Of a DNA stretch of 6,675 nucleotides, positions 6,167-6,675 are shown one piece after another (position 1 is the stretch's first letter; every line of letters begins with the position of its first letter). This stretch comes from Tannerella sp. (GTDB lineage: Bacteria; Bacteroidota; Bacteroidia; Bacteroidales; Tannerellaceae). The DNA lies in assembly GCA_031261145.1 (NCBI GenBank), contig JAISJX010000410.1, forward strand, positions 1 through 6,675. The letters run 5' to 3'. Below the pieces are notes generated by a model. That model searched no databases, was not told the origin of the DNA, and was given only the letters and a program-made list of their open reading frames with translations. The translations under genes were made by a program, and so were the position numbers.

Positions 6167-6675
6167 ATGAAAAAGATAATCCTTGCAACATGGTTGCTTT
6201 TATGTATCAACTCTGCCCTTTGGGCAACGCCTTACAACATTGCGCCACAGGCTAGAGTGACCGCATCCTCAGTTTTAAATGACACTTGCAGGGCGAATAA
6301 TATCTGCGATGGTCTTATCGGTATTGAAAACCGGGGAGAGTGGTTATCTACAAGCAAGATGACTTTCTGGGGTCAAATCGATTATCCCTGGATACAATTG
6401 GAGTGGGAACAGCCCCGAAACATCAACCGTGTCGTGCTGTACGACCGCGCTACGATGAAAAGTCATATCGCCGGAGGCACTTTGCATTTCAGTGACGGTT
6501 CCAAAATGCTCGTACATGCCATTCCCAACAACGGTTTGGGGAAAACAGTGGATTTTCCGACCAAAAACGTTACCTGGGTCAAGTTTGAAGTGACCGACGG
6601 CGACGGCGTTAATCTCGGACTGTCGGAAATAGAAGTCTATCCTTCGCCCGAAGATTATACGGATTATGTGTCCAA
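6167..6675 (+). CDS. Secreted discoidin (F5/8 type C)-like domain protein, N-terminal part; possible glycoside hydrolase
   Basis: The frame is open from ATG 6167 to the window end (169 codons seen, no stop), so the gene is cut by the window. Residues 1-20 (MKKIILATWLLLCINSALWA) form a signal peptide with likely cleavage after Ala20; Cys13 lies inside the hydrophobic core and does not make a lipobox. Residues 24-158 resemble a galactose-binding-like discoidin domain. It starts NIAPQARVTASS, continues with CDGLIG, GEWLST, WIQLEWEQPRNINRVVLYDR and FSDGSK, and ends VKFEVTDGDGVNLGLSEIEVY. Such domains bind carbohydrate in secreted CAZymes. The following PSPEDYTDYVS recalls the linker before the catalytic part of some Bacteroidota family GH92 alpha-mannosidases, but no catalytic residues are in view, so that is only a suggestion. 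It is transcribed away from the Yip1-like gene. Confidence 0.85.
   Translation, partial: MKKIILATWLLLCINSALWATPYNIAPQARVTASSVLNDTCRANNICDGLIGIENRGEWLSTSKMTFWGQIDYPWIQLEWEQPRNINRVVLYDRATMKSHIAGGTLHFSDGSKMLVHAIPNNGLGKTVDFPTKNVTWVKFEVTDGDGVNLGLSEIEVYPSPEDYTDYVS

Noticed and set aside
6203..6205. Lipoprotein attachment at Cys13 of the right-hand protein
   Set aside because: The residues before it (Leu-Leu-Leu) do not fit a lipobox, which needs a small residue at -1. The hydrophobic stretch continues to Ala20, fitting a standard signal peptidase I site.

Overview
The window looks like an ordinary chromosomal stretch from a Bacteroidales bacterium (Bacteroides/Parabacteroides-like). Three things point there. 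The three promoter candidates carry the Bacteroidota -7 box TAnnTTTG (TATCTTTG once, TACTTTTG twice). The start codons have A/T-rich leaders without a clear Shine-Dalgarno sequence. The gene content also fits: an ECF sigma factor of the Bacteroidota type, a Yip1-like membrane protein next to smpB and metH, and a secreted discoidin-like protein of the kind common in glycan-degrading Bacteroidota. Genus and species cannot be fixed from the sequence alone.

Layout. Positions 1-153 hold the DNA downstream of a sigma factor gene, with no gene I can support. An ECF sigma factor lies on the minus strand at 154-699, with its own promoter at 723-754. Just upstream of that promoter, an A/T-rich hairpin plus U-tract (765-812) looks like the intrinsic terminator of the next transcription unit. 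That unit is a four-gene minus-strand run, read right to left: a Yip1-like membrane protein (5326-5892), smpB (4814-5278, GTG start), metH (1074-4802) and a 64-residue basic protein (883-1077) whose ATG overlaps the metH stop codon. Gaps are 47 bp, 11 bp and a 4-bp overlap, so one transcript from the promoter near 5915-5922 is likely.

A 274-bp divergent intergenic region (5893-6166) follows. It contains two outward-facing promoters, several symmetric elements and a roughly 120-nt leader with short upstream ORFs. The leader runs into a plus-strand gene starting at 6167 and cut by the window end. That gene encodes a secreted protein beginning with a signal peptide and a discoidin/F5-8-type-C-like domain, possibly the front of a glycoside hydrolase.

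Functionally, the central run mixes housekeeping roles: ribosome rescue (SmpB), cobalamin-dependent methionine synthesis (MetH), an inner-membrane protein of unknown role and an uncharacterised small basic protein. I see no mobile element, CRISPR array, tRNA, rRNA or clear new multi-gene system. The most interesting spots are the control region of the right-hand gene (a perfect 9-bp inverted repeat straddling its -7 box, and overlapping mini-ORFs in its leader) and the small protein translationally coupled to metH.
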